Below, one piece after another: positions 1-11,599 of a stretch of 64,000 nt of DNA (position 1 is the first letter of the stretch; each line of letters starts with the position of its first letter). The notes beneath the pieces were generated by a model. The model was given only the letters and a program-made list of their open reading frames with translations, made no database searches and was not told the DNA's origin. Position numbers and translations under genes: made by a program. Source of the stretch: Centroberyx gerrardi (Eukaryota; Chordata; Actinopteri; Beryciformes; Berycidae); the NCBI RefSeq assembly GCF_048128805.1, contig NC_135999.1, positions 25,691,659-25,755,658 of the forward strand, given 5' to 3'.

Positions 1-1262
1 GTCCCCCGCGTCCCCGAGGGTCATAACGTCCGACACGGGCAGGTACGCATCGTGCCGCCTGCCCCAGAAGGTGAGGTGGGACACTTTGAGCGTGGTGTGG
101 GACGGGTCCAGGTACATCATCCCCACCACCCTCCTCAGGAAGTGACTGGCGGCGTACAGCATGACGCCGGCGAACAGCGCTATCCCCGATGTGTAGCTGA
201 CCAGGAAGTAGGAGACGGCTCCCTGGAGGTAGAGGGTGTAGACGGGGGGCAGGATGAGCAAGGTGAGTCCGGTCTGAAGCAGTTTGAGCCTGGATACGGC
301 TCTGAGCAGCTTGATGTGCGGCAGGGTGTAGATCATGCTGTACTTCTGTGTGGACAAGTCGGAGTACCTGACCAGGGAAGTGACTTGAGGTGTAGCGAGT
401 CTATGGAAGATGGGTTGGATGGGTGCGTGAGGCCGGGCGCCGCAAGGTAGCCGACTTGCCAGTACCCATGATCCTCTGGTGCAGGACAGCACCTGGGAGG
501 TTAACCTGGGAAGGAGTATTGACCTAAACTGGGGGAAATAAAAAAGCAGATGAGTTGATAGTAGCATTAAAGTACATAGACATTTATATTAAACTAGGAT
601 AATTCAATATTATCGTTTATCATGTTTCAGTGGAATCATATTGTGATGATGATGATGGTGATTTTGGGATATCATGACACACAATTCTGCTGTCTGAATT
701 AATGATAAGAAAATTGTATTTAAAAATTCTTGACAAAATGAGTTATGAAACGTTTTAAGGAATATTAAAAATGTCAGTAATGTTTGACATCACACCTAAC
801 ATTACCATTCGGTTCAATGGGACGAACATTAATTTGATTATTTAATTAACATGAGATTTTGCATTGCCCAGCCCTTTATATAGCTGCAGCTGCTCTTGCC
901 ATGATGTGGCTGTGTAAGAATATTCAATTCTACTTTATTGTCCCCAAGGGGAAATTCTCCTTGGTGCATAAAAGCATGTAGACATAAATACATAAAAGTA
1001 GATGAAACATAACAACAGCCAGAAGAGTTTTAAATTAAGAACATTATAATCCATAGAATAACAATAAAGTAAACATCTCTACATTAGACTCCTGACTATA
1101 AAAATACATTAACCAAAGTTATACAGAAACTGAGCTAACCTACTGCCCAGGCAAAGCAGTTATTGATTTATGTTCCTAGTACACCTTTCACATCATTTTC
1201 AGACCTCTTGCCAATCAATGAAAGCAATACTGAGACAGATTACAGGAGAGGAAGCTCACCAT
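1..1262 (-). CDS. tmem186: TMEM186, mitochondrial complex I assembly protein (3' end cut by window edge)
   Basis: TMEM186 is an inner mitochondrial membrane protein of the MCIA complex, which assembles NADH dehydrogenase (family knowledge). On the minus strand, exon 2 runs from 528 to beyond base 1; its acceptor is a C/T-rich tract ending CAG at 531-529. The reading frame stays open for 176 codons to the window edge. It gives two hydrophobic hairpin-like segments (around TGLTLLILPPVYTLYL and GIALFAGVMLYAA) and then MYLDPSHTTLKVSHLTFWG and a DAYLP motif, which match the C-terminal half of vertebrate TMEM186 as I remember it. Exon 2 has no Met in frame upstream of the conserved part. The best start is an ATG at 1262-1260 directly followed by the donor GTGAGC; joining it to TTTAGG at 528 keeps phase 0 and gives MFRSILLPRLTS, a basic mitochondrial-type N-terminus. 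The partial product is 177 residues, compared with about 213 in human. The gene is divergent from GDE1. Identity is secure; the one-codon first exon is inferred. Confidence 0.87.
875..1020 (+). repeat. Interspersed repeat copy A (retroposon tail) in TMEM186 intron 1
   Basis: This segment of about 145 bp runs from TATATAGCTGCAGCTGC to ACATAACAACAGCC and is nearly identical to copy B at 2287-2430. It contains TTTATTGTCCCCAAGGGGAAATT-like sequence, typical of 3' tails of fish LINE/SINE elements (positions about 932-956). It lies within the intron between the two TMEM186 exons. Confidence 0.75.
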
Positions 1263-1792
1263 GACGGCCGACAGGATAACTAGAAGGATGAAAACATAAA
1301 TATAAAGAGTCAGGCCAAAGACTCTAGTTTAAATGGTAGCCATATTGCTAGGTCACACATTTACACTTTGACCCGGATGTGTTTTATGAAGACATTCGAT
1401 TGTTGTTGTTTTTCTTTCTTTACTTGTGTGCCCCCTTGTGGGAGTGTTTAATATTAGAACTGTAGATACATTTTATTGAGATTTATTTAAAAAAATTCTC
1501 ACGGGACTGAAAACGTTATGAATGCTTTATTCAGTTTGCGTAATGCGGAAACGGTAGGTCATATCCGCTACAGAGTAAACTCAGCTTCTTAACGGCTGCT
1601 TCTCTCTCATGTGGAATGTTTTAACTTCTCGTGAAATATTTGTCATCGACCGTTTGAGGTTCTCCGATACTTAGGCGGAGCATGAACGCATCTCGAATAC
1701 GGCTGTTGAAGAAATTAACGTTAGCCGGTCAGCCAGGCAGCTAGCTACCGGTACCGGGAGGCGTACATTGTGAACACAGTCGGTATAGAAAG
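1263..1792. promoter_or_regulatory. Shared head-to-head promoter region between TMEM186 and GDE1
   Basis: Only about 530 bp separate the inferred TMEM186 start codon (minus strand, 1262) from the GDE1 start codon (plus strand, 1793), so both transcripts must start in or near this segment. The stretch 1530-1792 has several CpGs, unlike the AT-rich DNA at 1370-1520. No convincing TATA box is placed. A short upstream ORF (ATG at 1682, stop TAG at 1742-1744, 20 codons) lies in the likely GDE1 5' UTR. Bidirectionality is inferred from geometry only; transcription start sites are not visible in sequence. Confidence 0.6.
1682..1744 (+). other. Upstream ORF in the presumed GDE1 leader
   Basis: An ATG at 1682 opens a 20-codon frame (starting MNASRIRLLKK) that closes at TAG 1742-1744, 48 bases before the GDE1 start. 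If transcription begins upstream of 1682, ribosomes would meet this ATG first. Its translation and effect are unknown; I saw no family resemblance. Confidence 0.35.
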
Positions 1793-4700
1793 ATGCTGCA
1801 GCTCGGAGATGAAGTCGCCCTTTACTCGGTGGTGTTCGTGTTGGTTCTGCTGGGCACCAGGAGCCCGGTGTGGACCATCGTCGTCACCGCCTCCCTCTAC
1901 CTGTTCCTGGTGATGTTTCGCTTCCCTCAGGTGCCGGCTAGCCGAGCCCGGCAGGTGCTGCGACCGGCCGGAGGCGCCGCTGGCTCCGGCGGGGTGTCGG
2001 TGGTCGCACACCGGGGTGGCGGGCACGATGCACCGGAGAACACTATAGCAGCCATCCAGGAGGTGAGACTGGGGGTAGAGGAGGAGGGGGGATATTCTCC
2101 TTCTCATGCCCTAGGATGGTTTTCCTCACTGCACGGCATCTTGTCGGGTGGTTGCCACGGGTTACAAGGGACACACACCACTACAAGAGTGACAGCTGGG
2201 GGAGATAGTAACGTTTCATGTCACCTGCTCATCCCTGACAAAACAAAGTAAATGTCAAATTCCTGTGAGGTGGCAAGGTGTTAAATTTTATATAGCTGCA
2301 GCTGCTCTTGCCATGGTGCGGCTGTGTAAGAATATTCAATTCAACTATTGTCCCCAAGGGGAAATTCTCCTTGGTGCATAAAAACATGTAGACATAAATA
2401 CATAAAAGTACATGAAACATAACAACAGCCACGAGTCAAGAGTCTAGAAGAAAATTCCTGTGAGGTGGCAAGGTGTTAAATTTGTGCTGTGAAATGGGGT
2501 GAGAAGATCAGGGAGGAAGAGCTGATGATGATGTTATGGTCTTTCCTTTTTTTTTTTTCAGTCCTCCAACATGGTGGCCTGTCCCTCATAACCACTGTCC
2601 AAACCTCTAGCCAAACCTAATCAAATCAGCACTCTTGACTTGTCATTATATTTCTGCGGTCCAAATATTAAGTGATAAATCTCTTTACTGTGATTCACTT
2701 GCACTGAAATGTCCTTACATTGAGCAGGCAAGCAGCATGCAGTATGTGACTGTTTCGACAGTCTGTTATTGCTGCATTAGTGTGTGAAATTGGCTTGTAA
2801 ATCATGCAGCCTCTCATTAGCCTCCTACCTGTGCAGAATGCCCTCCCTCCTCCTTGCATTTTCATAATTTCCCAGCCTAGTTTTCACTCTCTGACCAAGC
2901 CACAGAAACAGATTATCACAAAAGTTTGGCGTTTTGTATTTACAGTTAGGGTTAATTATAATGTCTCAAGTGAGGTTAAAGCTAGGGTTCAGGCTCATAA
3001 TCAATTTGTTAGGTGAAGATTATGGCAAATTCTTGCTTTGCAGCTTGGCCAGAAAGAAACTCTCCAAAAAGATCAGCCTTCCAACCCTCTCATCTATCCC
3101 CCCTTCGCTAGGCCAGTAAGAACGGGGCGGGCGGCGTGGAGTTGGACCTTGAGTTTTCGTCAGACGGCGTCCCCATCCTGATGCACGATGAGACTGTGGA
3201 CCGGACCACCAACGGGTCGGGACCGCTCAGCCAGATGAGCTTCTCTGAGCTGAGCAAACTGGACGCAGCGGCCAAACATCGACTCAGGTGAGAGGGAAAG
3301 AGAAGGTTCGATATGCAAACACAAGCAGACAGACAGACAGACAGAAGGAAAAGATGAGACGGAAGCAGCCTTTTTGCAAAATGTCCCAACAATATCAAAC
3401 TTTTTTTTGCCATCAAGGTGTGGCAGCAGGTAAGACGAGTCATGCTTCATTTCTGTGCTGACTGCTGGTCCAAGTATTGATGCTATAGGCTATTTTATTT
3501 TCCAGTGCCTTGTGATTAATGTGTTTGGTTGGAATGTGGCGTGATAGCCTGGCTACAGCGGCAGATCAGAGTGCTGATAGGCTGGTTTTATTAAATACTT
3601 TGTGCAATATTATAACCTTAGACTGAATAGATTGCTTTGGCGCTGATTGATTGTTCTGTAGAACTATATAACAATAAGATACTCTTATCTTGGGTGTGTT
3701 GACTTGGTTACTCATTCTTGATGAATACTGGGGGGCTTCCAAGCCATTTGTGATAAAAACAAAAGTGAAATGATACAAAAAAAAAACATGATGCTAAAAA
3801 TAAACAGAAAGAAGAGACGCAAGTTGCTGATTTGTGCAGATGAGATAAAAAAGCACCCAAGGGGCTTCTAAAAACATCTCACTTCAAAACAAACAAAACG
3901 GTCACAAGAAATCAGGATGACAAGCAAAGACACAGCTGGATTAGACAGCAAAATCTAATGAGCAGAAACAACATGATGGAAAATGGTAGAACAACAATAA
4001 GTTGTCTATAAAATGCATCAGTGGGCATTCAGCTAATGCTCGATCCAGAGCGACTGACAGTGAGTGTAACAGTGAACTTCATTTGTTAGATCACCAACAT
4101 TACAAGCAGTCAGTAGTAAGGAGTGCCAGGGTCAGAGCCACAGTGCCCTTAATGAATGAATGGAAGATAAAAACACTAGGAAAAGACATAAGAAAAAGAA
4201 CTAGAAAAAAATCTGTTTAGAAGATGTAGAAGGGAATTTTTGAAGATATGAGCAAATGAGACAGAGCACAGGAGGACGATATGGAAGAGATATGGAGAAA
4301 ACAACAGATACAGATCAGGAGTGTTCTCGTGACATTTATCACATGCATTTCATCATGATGCATGCACAAATGCAAAGGTGTGTGTGATGTCTTCTCCAGT
4401 TAACACCAGTAAGCAGACTGTTGTGTTGGTGATCTCAGAATTTAAGCTTATTCTACTATGCCATTTAAAGTCACTCTTCATCCGAGTCTGAAATAAAGAA
4501 TGTAATCTAACTGTAAAATATCTAAACTGTCTAGGAATATTGATGTCTTTGGAAAGCTGACATGTGCATCTGACTTTTATTGTCAGAGTGAGTGGCCGGA
4601 GATAGCACTGTAACATCTGTGTTGTTTACTATGAACCCCTCCTCCTCCTCCTCCTCCTCCTCCTCCTCCTCCAGGGACAAGTTTGCAGGGCAGAAGGTCC

Positions 4701-7648
4701 CAACTCTTGAGGAAGCAGTGGAGGAATGCATCAAACTGCAGCTCACCATCTACTTTGATGTCAAAGGTCATCCAGACGAGGTGCAGCCAATCACAAGACT
4801 CGATATCTGGAGTCTGTCTGCCATACTTCTTGATTTAGTTGATTTAGTTGATTTAGTTGATTTATAGCAAGTCAGCATTGCATATTGATCAGAAAAATGT
4901 CAGAGACAGGCTTGATCGCTTCTCATGTTGAGGAGCAATGTTTTTCAGACAAAAATATTTTCAGGACAAAAAAAAGCAAATGAAACAGTATTTTATTCCA
5001 GTATTTTGCACGGTGATATATTACCTCTTCACTAGACGTTTCTGTTAGATCTCTACTCTAATTAGCTAGCTTACTCATTCTATTGTGAAAATGCGACTTT
5101 ATTATTTGTGTCAGTTACAGGCTACTATAAGCTGAGCCAGAGACCTGTTGATGTTGTTGCAATCCCTTGGTCGTCAATAGGTGTTGAAAAAAGTCGTAAA
5201 TTACTTAATGCCCCTTTAACTGCCATTTCATTCTGCAGTGTTAGCTAAAATATTTAATGGCTAGTCCTTCAGTATGCATCAGTGTGTCTTTAACCACTTA
5301 ATGATTGACAAGTGGTCTGTTAATCAGCATATTTTAAGAGCAGTTAAAGGAATGCAGAGCTGTAGTGGTGGTCATTGTTTCAGGCACTGATGTACTTGTT
5401 CAGGGCCCAGAGCAGTGTTTCTACAGTTACACAGCTGCTGGGTCTGAGAGGAACACACACAGACACAAACACTCACACACACACTGCAAACACACGACTG
5501 ATATACAACAGCCATGTGTCTCTCTTCCCCTCCCAGGCAGCTGCAGCCCTTAAAGACTTGTACAAGAAACATCCAGTTCTCTACAACAGCAGCGTCGTCT
5601 GCTCCTTCGAGCCCAAAGTCATCTACAGGGTAAGAGGGGGCTTCCCAGTGTGCAAGGGGTTAATGGGAGTAAGTGTTACATGCTAAGGTCAGGGGTCACC
5701 AAATCACTGATGGAACTGGCACTTCAAGAAACAAAGAAACAACAAAAAGAAAGAAAACATATAGGATTAAAACAGTGTAGCATTTGGTCTCTTTTTTTTC
5801 CCTCCCACTTTCTGATAGTTGACATACTGATGAAATATGGGTCTACATACTGTATGTCTCATGTGTTGTATTTCCTGGTTAAATAACGGTTAAATAAAAA
5901 TAAAATTAAACATTTTTTACTTGTGTGTTGAGCAGCAGTAACCAACATTTAGTCTCCGGCTCTGTTCAGATGAGGCAGAGCGACCCGGAAGTGGTCACAG
6001 CGTTGACCCACAGGCCGTGGAGCCTGAGCCGGTTCGGAGACGGCGCCCCGCGTTTCTCGTCGCCATGGAAACACTATTGGACGACGCTGCTGGACATGGT
6101 GCTAGACTGGGCGCACCATCACGTGCTGTGGAAGCTCTGCGGCGTCTCGGCCTTCCTGATCCAGAAGAACTTCGTCTCGCCGTGAGTTTCTCCGACTGAA
6201 CCCGTACACACTCATGCCTTTTCACAATTATTCTCTTATTTTAAATCTTGGAACTCACCAGTGTTTGTAGGGACTATAAAATTGTCAATTTAATCAAAAT
6301 ATTCCAGAGAGCTAATACTTTTATATTTGCTGTACTACACTCTTAAAAATGATGTGATGTCCCTGAAGAAACACGTGACTTTTCAACAAATCTGTAATTG
6401 TTTAGTGAGGGACAGTGCATCCTGTGTTATTTCAGGACAGCTTGTTAAAGATTATAGTTAATGCTAAATGTTTGAGGCAATACCGTGTTCTTATGTAAGC
6501 ACGTATCCGATGAACCTTTCTTGAGACATAGTCAGTGTTGTCTGAGGTGACTGAGTCATCTGAGGTTGTCATTTTTCATTGTTCAACAACCTTCTGCTAG
6601 AAGAAATGTTAAGAGCCTCGGTAGCGTCAGAAAATAGTTGCTTCATAAGACAAACGTAAAGGAAAAAAACACCGTCTGATAATCTCACATTGTTATATAT
6701 CGGCAATCTGTGATGCTCAGTGCATGCTGACAGTGCAGAGTCATTTTGTGATGAATTGTTGATATTTTTTGGTGAACCCACTTTCCCTCAACCTGCCTCA
6801 TCTACTTCTACTTCAGTTAGTGATTTCCTACGTTTCCCGTTGCCCTTCAGCAATCCCCAGAGAAGAGGGTTCTCTGTGCTGTTTACACGTAGGAGAGTGC
6901 AACAGTGGCGCTAACGATAGCTTGGCAAGTTTTTCTAGTCGAAAAAAAGTGAGTGGAGAGAGAACAGTGCCGTGCCGTGCTGGGTCTCTTCTACGATGGA
7001 TTTCTCCCTGTATGATTGTTGAACGTCGGTGCAAAATGGCGGCTCTAGAAAGAAGCTCTTGCTCTTTGATTCTGAGGGACTGACACCAAAACCTGATGTT
7101 TACTGTTGATGTTTTAGATAGTTGAACATTTTAATGCTATTTAAATCCATTGTAGCCGTGCTGGTTACTTCAGGTTGTCTATGTTTGGCCAGTTATCCAC
7201 CAATAGCTGTTTTATAACTGTAATATGAAAGTGTTTTAGGGTGGATTCCACTAATATGGATGGTTCCTTAGTGGATTCTCATTATCACTCATGCCAGCAA
7301 GGACTATAGCTTACTCTCACAGTGAGTTCTTTTCCCCCATCTCAAACTGTGATTTCTGTGCTTGCTAGCATAATAGAGACATGCTAGCAAGCCAAATCAA
7401 ACCTGTGCTTGTCTGTACTGTACTAATCACAAGCACTCCTACTTCAACAAACGATACTGCTCCTATCCTTTAACATTGCTATCCTGCCTCCTGTCTGCAG
7501 GGACTATGTGCAGTACTGGGCCCAGCGGGGGGTGGAGGTGGTGTCCTGGACCGTCAACACGGCGGTGGAGAAACAGTACTACCAGGAGCTGCTGCAAGTC
7601 AACTACATCACCGACAGCCTCCTGGAGGACTGTGACCCCCATTACTGA
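1793..7648 (+). CDS. gde1: GDE1, membrane glycerophosphodiester phosphodiesterase 1 (complete, 6 exons)
   Basis: This enzyme hydrolyses glycerophosphodiesters, including glycerophosphoinositol and N-acyl-ethanolamine precursors, at cell membranes (family knowledge). Coding exons are 1793-2062, 3112-3287, 4675-4780, 5537-5629, 5970-6181 and 7501-7648. All junctions are GT-AG with consistent phase, giving 334 residues (human 331). Residues 9-20 and 27-43 are hydrophobic N-terminal membrane segments. The GDPD catalytic core follows: AHRGGGHDAPENT with His73/Arg74, the metal-binding pair Glu100/Asp102 in GVELD, His115 in LMHDETVDRTT, the glutamates of PTLEEAVEEC, and FDVKGH. ALTHRPWSLS and a C-terminal hydrophobic stretch near the end of exon 5 are also conserved with the human protein. 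Nothing essential is missing. Intron 1 carries a recent retroposon-tail insertion, and the intron 2 acceptor uses a TCC microsatellite as its pyrimidine tract. Confidence 0.96.
2289..2451 (+). mobile_element. Retroposon-tail insertion copy B in GDE1 intron 1, flanked by 32-bp target duplication
   Basis: The insert (163 bp) is flanked by a perfect 32-bp direct repeat at 2257-2288 and 2452-2483, beginning AAATTCCTGTGAGG. The insert body is the same repeat as 875-1020. A long direct duplication of flanking DNA is what target-primed reverse transcription leaves, so this is probably a fairly recent LINE-dependent insertion. The family name is not assigned. Confidence 0.8.
4637..4674 (+). repeat. 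(TCC)n microsatellite forming the splice acceptor tract of GDE1 exon 3
   Basis: A pure run of about a dozen CCT/TCC units ends directly in the acceptor CAG before exon 3 at 4675. The microsatellite therefore is the polypyrimidine tract. Translating it in other frames gives artificial poly-Ser or poly-Gly peptides, which are not genes. Confidence 0.9.
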
Positions 7649-9349
7649 CGTCAGCAGCACGCACCCAGGACATTATGTAAACACACACACACGCACATTA
7701 AAAAGATTTAGCCCGTATTAACAGAACACTTCACTGTCTACCCGTTACCCAATCGACGGCATCAGGTGCAGTAGAGGCTCTCATCCCGAGCACCTTCTAA
7801 CATGGTTGTTCCTAGTGGGGATCAACCCGACTGACCTGATCCTGATTGGCAGTCTTTTGTGCCACACTGTAGTTGCCCAAGTTTTATCCCAACTGAATCA
7901 TTTTCAGAATATGGCTCAAATCTGTTGTGGCATCCTTACATGCCTTCACAAACATTTCAGTACAATGTGTTGAAGTACATCGTTTGGACACCAGGCATCA
8001 GAAAACACACCTGTATCAAAGGTACTGTATTCACCAACTCAGGACTGCACTGATTGTTGCTCTTTTTTTTTTTTTTAAATTGGCCGTCTTTACTATCTTA
8101 ATGTCTTCCAAAAACCTACACACTGCAATAACAGTCTTATGACTTTTACTCAGTAGAGGCCTGTCCCAGAATATCTGCAGAGTGGATACAGATGAAGGGA
8201 GGCCATGCTGGAGGAGTAGCAACAATTTTACTTTTTTTTGGTAGCATTTTAGCTTTCCTTTTGTTGCCACTCCTCCAACATGGTGGTGGTGCGACCCTCG
8301 TAACCACTAGTGATCACTCTCTAAATATTCTGTCACACGCCACAAGAATCAGAATCACTTTCAAGTCCGATAAACGTACAAGAACTTTTCTTGGTGGCAT
8401 TGGTGCAGACATATCTACAAATTATATAGTAACACAGAATATAGTGACGCATGGTACACTGGTGCATACAGCATAGGACAAGCAATACAGTAGATTGGAA
8501 TAAGGAAGTACGGAGTGTACGGAAATAAAGATGGCGTGAGATTGTATGAGGCTTTGTTCTCTAAGTGCAATAAAAGGGCAGGAATTTGTCTTGGTGGTCT
8601 TGGTACAGAGACTTATTGACAACTTACCTAGTGAATACAATACATACGGACTCCTGGGACAAGAGCAGCAGGACCTCACATACAGTGCAAAGGGATAGTT
8701 AAGTATTCTTGTCCTAGTCGGTGTAAGACATGAACAACAGACTAGACAGACGGACAGCGCTCTAGAATAAGGAAGGAAGGAAGCCTGTTTACTACCAGAC
8801 TGCCATATCAGCAAGCTGTGAACGACTGAACGCCTCCGGATCCAAATATCGACCTCATCTGTATCTGCACTTGATCTGACCTTTATTTTAGTGCAGTGGA
8901 CAACTTTTAAAAGATATTAGAAACTTAAATGCTAATCTCATACTTATCAACACAAATAAGGAAAAAAGGGACTTATTTCCACTGTGGTCATTGGTCATAA
9001 AAACAGAAAACATGCAAGAAGAAGAGGGGAGGGGGGGGAAATGTTATATAATCCAAGAATTTAAATCACCAACTATCCTTTAAAAAGCACCATAATTTTT
9101 CATTTTTTTGCTCTCATTTTGTAAAAATATGTCACATTTTCAAATGATGGATATCATTTTGGAGTCAAACTTTTCACATTTTGATTGAATGAATCTGATT
9201 CTGTTTGAAGTAGCCTATTTTCTGGCAGCTCCATCGTCAGGAGAGGGACAACTGAGACAGTAGATTTGGGCCCTCAGGACACCAAAGTGATGAAGACAAA
9301 ATGGAGACAACATTTGCCGTTGAGTGGATGCTTTTTGTGTAAACATTTT

Positions 9350-9424
9350 TAGCCGTGGTTGGAATCGCACCCCTAACCCCATCAGTTTTAGTGCCATGCT
9401 CTACTTTCTGAGCCACACAGCTCC
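9350..9424 (-). mobile_element. tRNA-derived SINE head or tRNA pseudogene
   Basis: On the minus strand, TGGCTCAGAAAGTAGAGC (9416-9399) matches a tRNA box A, and GGTGCGATTCC (9371-9361) is one base from the box B consensus GGTTCGATTCC. Spacing between the boxes fits a tRNA of normal length. The box B mismatch and lack of a clean cloverleaf argue for a SINE or pseudogene rather than a working tRNA gene. Confidence 0.6.
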
Positions 9425-9918
9425 ACCGGTATTTTCACAAGTCCTGCACAGAGTCTGTGATCTCGGGTTTTGCCCCCTGAGTCCAGGAAATACTTTTGGC
9501 ATCCGTGCTCCGAGCACAAAGTGCATTCACCCAAATCACACACACACACAATCAGGGGAAAAAACAATAAAATGTCTTAAAAATTGTGAACTTTTTTGTT
9601 GGCTCAAGGAATTGGCTCAAGGAAAAGTCATGAAGGAAAGTCATGTGGAAGAGCAACATTTACCTTTCACCTTTAGGATCATAGTCATATCTTAAATCTT
9701 TTAAGTCTCAGTAACTTATCTTGAATCTTCTGTTACAGTTGGTTCGGGTCACATGTCATGCTTTGTGCCTCTAATACCGTCTTTGTTCCAGCTGGTACTG
9801 ACTATTAATACACCGAAACAAACAAGAGCCTCGCTCCTTGGCCTTGAAACAGAGTTAACTTGTAGCAGTGAAATGGTCAGTACAAGCTGCAACAATGATA
9901 GTTATGTGAGGTACAAAG

Positions 9919-10441
9919 CAGACGTGGGGAGTCAAGTCACATGACTTGGACGCGAGTCAGACTCGAGTCACAACTTTAATTACTTGAGTCTTGACTTTAG
10001 AGAGACTTGACTTGGCTTCTGGTGACTTGGGACTTGACTTTGACTTGTACTTTGATGACTTGAAAAGGTTTCTAAAGTCTTGACAAAAGATCTTGTGTTT
10101 GTGTGAATGATTGAAAGTGATGAGATTTGTTCCACCAGACAAATTCATTTTAATTGTTTTCTGAATTTGTATGGAATGATTGAATTTATTGAAGTTGAAA
10201 CTGATTATAGAAATCAAACTCATGATGCTCTTACCAGGTTTTTATCCTATTAAAACCATATTGCATTGAAAAGTCCTACATATTTAGTTTTCTTTAAGAT
10301 ATTAAATTGATGCTGGACTCTTGATTTGTTCTGACTTGACTTGGTAATCTACATTTAGACTTGGGACTTAACTTGAGACTTGTGCCTCAGGACTTGAGAC
10401 TGATTTGGGACTCGAGCAAAGTTGACTTGGTCACACCTCTG
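9919..10441. mobile_element. hAT-like non-autonomous element (MITE) with 8-bp target duplication
   Basis: The element starts CAGACGTGGGGAGTCAAGTC and ends GACTTGGTCACACCTCTG, so its ends are imperfect inverted repeats. It is flanked by a perfect 8-bp duplication GTACAAAG at 9911-9918 and 10442-10449, the length made by hAT transposases. The interior is built of degenerate (GACTTG)-type repeats. There is no transposase frame. Confidence 0.85.
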
Positions 10442-10909
10442 GTACAAAGCATATGTATGCAGTAAAGAAGCTGTAGCCTACTGTTGGACACTGAACCAGA
10501 GCTGAGTCCTCTTTTCCTCAACAGGGACATTTTGAAAGCTGATATATTTTAATTTAAAATCCAGCCATCATTGACCGCAGCTCGGCCTTTCTAGTGTTAA
10601 TGACAAACCCAGTGGACTGTTGATCATTAGCCTCATGGCCCGGACACTCGGGTTGTTGACCCAGATAGTGCAGATGCACAGGGGAAGTGTCGGCGGGTAT
10701 CACCTGGATAAGCCTGTCTGAGCCGCTTCATGTCACGGCTGATCTTCGGTTACCAAACGAGTCTCCTCAGCTCACACCGCGGTCTGTCGCTCACGTGATT
10801 TGTACCCTAACCAAACAGACCTGTCCTAGCCTAATCCTATAATACATTTTAGATGGATATGAAAATATCAGCAAAATGATACGTTCTTATAGGAAAATTC
10901 AGTGGTACC

Positions 10910-11300
10910 CAGTGGTGGAAAGAGTTGTAGAATGTCCTACTGGAGGTATTGGTACTTTGCTGAAATACTTCAAACTACTGCTGTAAAAATCTACTCAAAT
11001 AAAAGTAAAAAGCAGCTCGTTTAAAATGTACTCAGAATACAAGTTACTGAGTTACTTTTTAGAAAAGAGAACATTGTTAGCTAACTAGAATCTTTTAATT
11101 GGAAAAATTTGAAATGAAAAACAGGGTTAGGAGAGCCACACATCTTGTACTCTGTAATGAATGTGATGTAAAATGTAGCGAAGTACAATTCTTCAGCAAA
11201 AATGTAGCCTAGAAGTAAAAGTAAAATAACTGACTTGAAAAAAGTACTCAAAGAGTACAAGTACACAAAAAAGCTACACAATTACAGTAACGTGAGTAAT
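10910..11300. repeat. AAGTA-rich fish interspersed repeat, one end missing
   Basis: It begins CAGTGGTGGAAAGAG and continues with many short AAAGTA/AGTACT units, a composition common in fish MITEs. A matching right terminus was not found, so it is probably truncated. Confidence 0.5.
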
Positions 11301-11599
11301 TTTAATTAGTTTGGTATGATAAGGTTATTATTTTTAATTTGAGCGCCACAGACACGCTATAAGTCCCTAATGGAATATAGGAATGTAATAGTGGATTTTC
11401 GTTTAGATGTGTCCCTGTTATTATCTAACTATTAATTAGGTTTGCACAGACTGAAATGTGCACGAGCTCCTGATAGCGCAGGTCTAGACTCTGAAGTGTT
11501 GAATTAGTTGCATAATGCCCGCAGTCTCAAATATTTGACTTCAGTTTTTAGCCTATTACTATAAACAAGCTTATCTATCTGAGCGTTTGGTTTAATGGG

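Noticed and set aside
4592-4867. Open frame with a serine run (and glycine/glutamate runs on the other strand)
   Set aside because: It is the translation of the TCC microsatellite plus part of GDE1 exon 3 in its intron-extended form, not a separate gene.
8422-8814. Minus-strand 130-codon frame downstream of GDE1
   Set aside because: It overlaps repeat-derived sequence (LINE/SINE tail units) and looks like no known protein.
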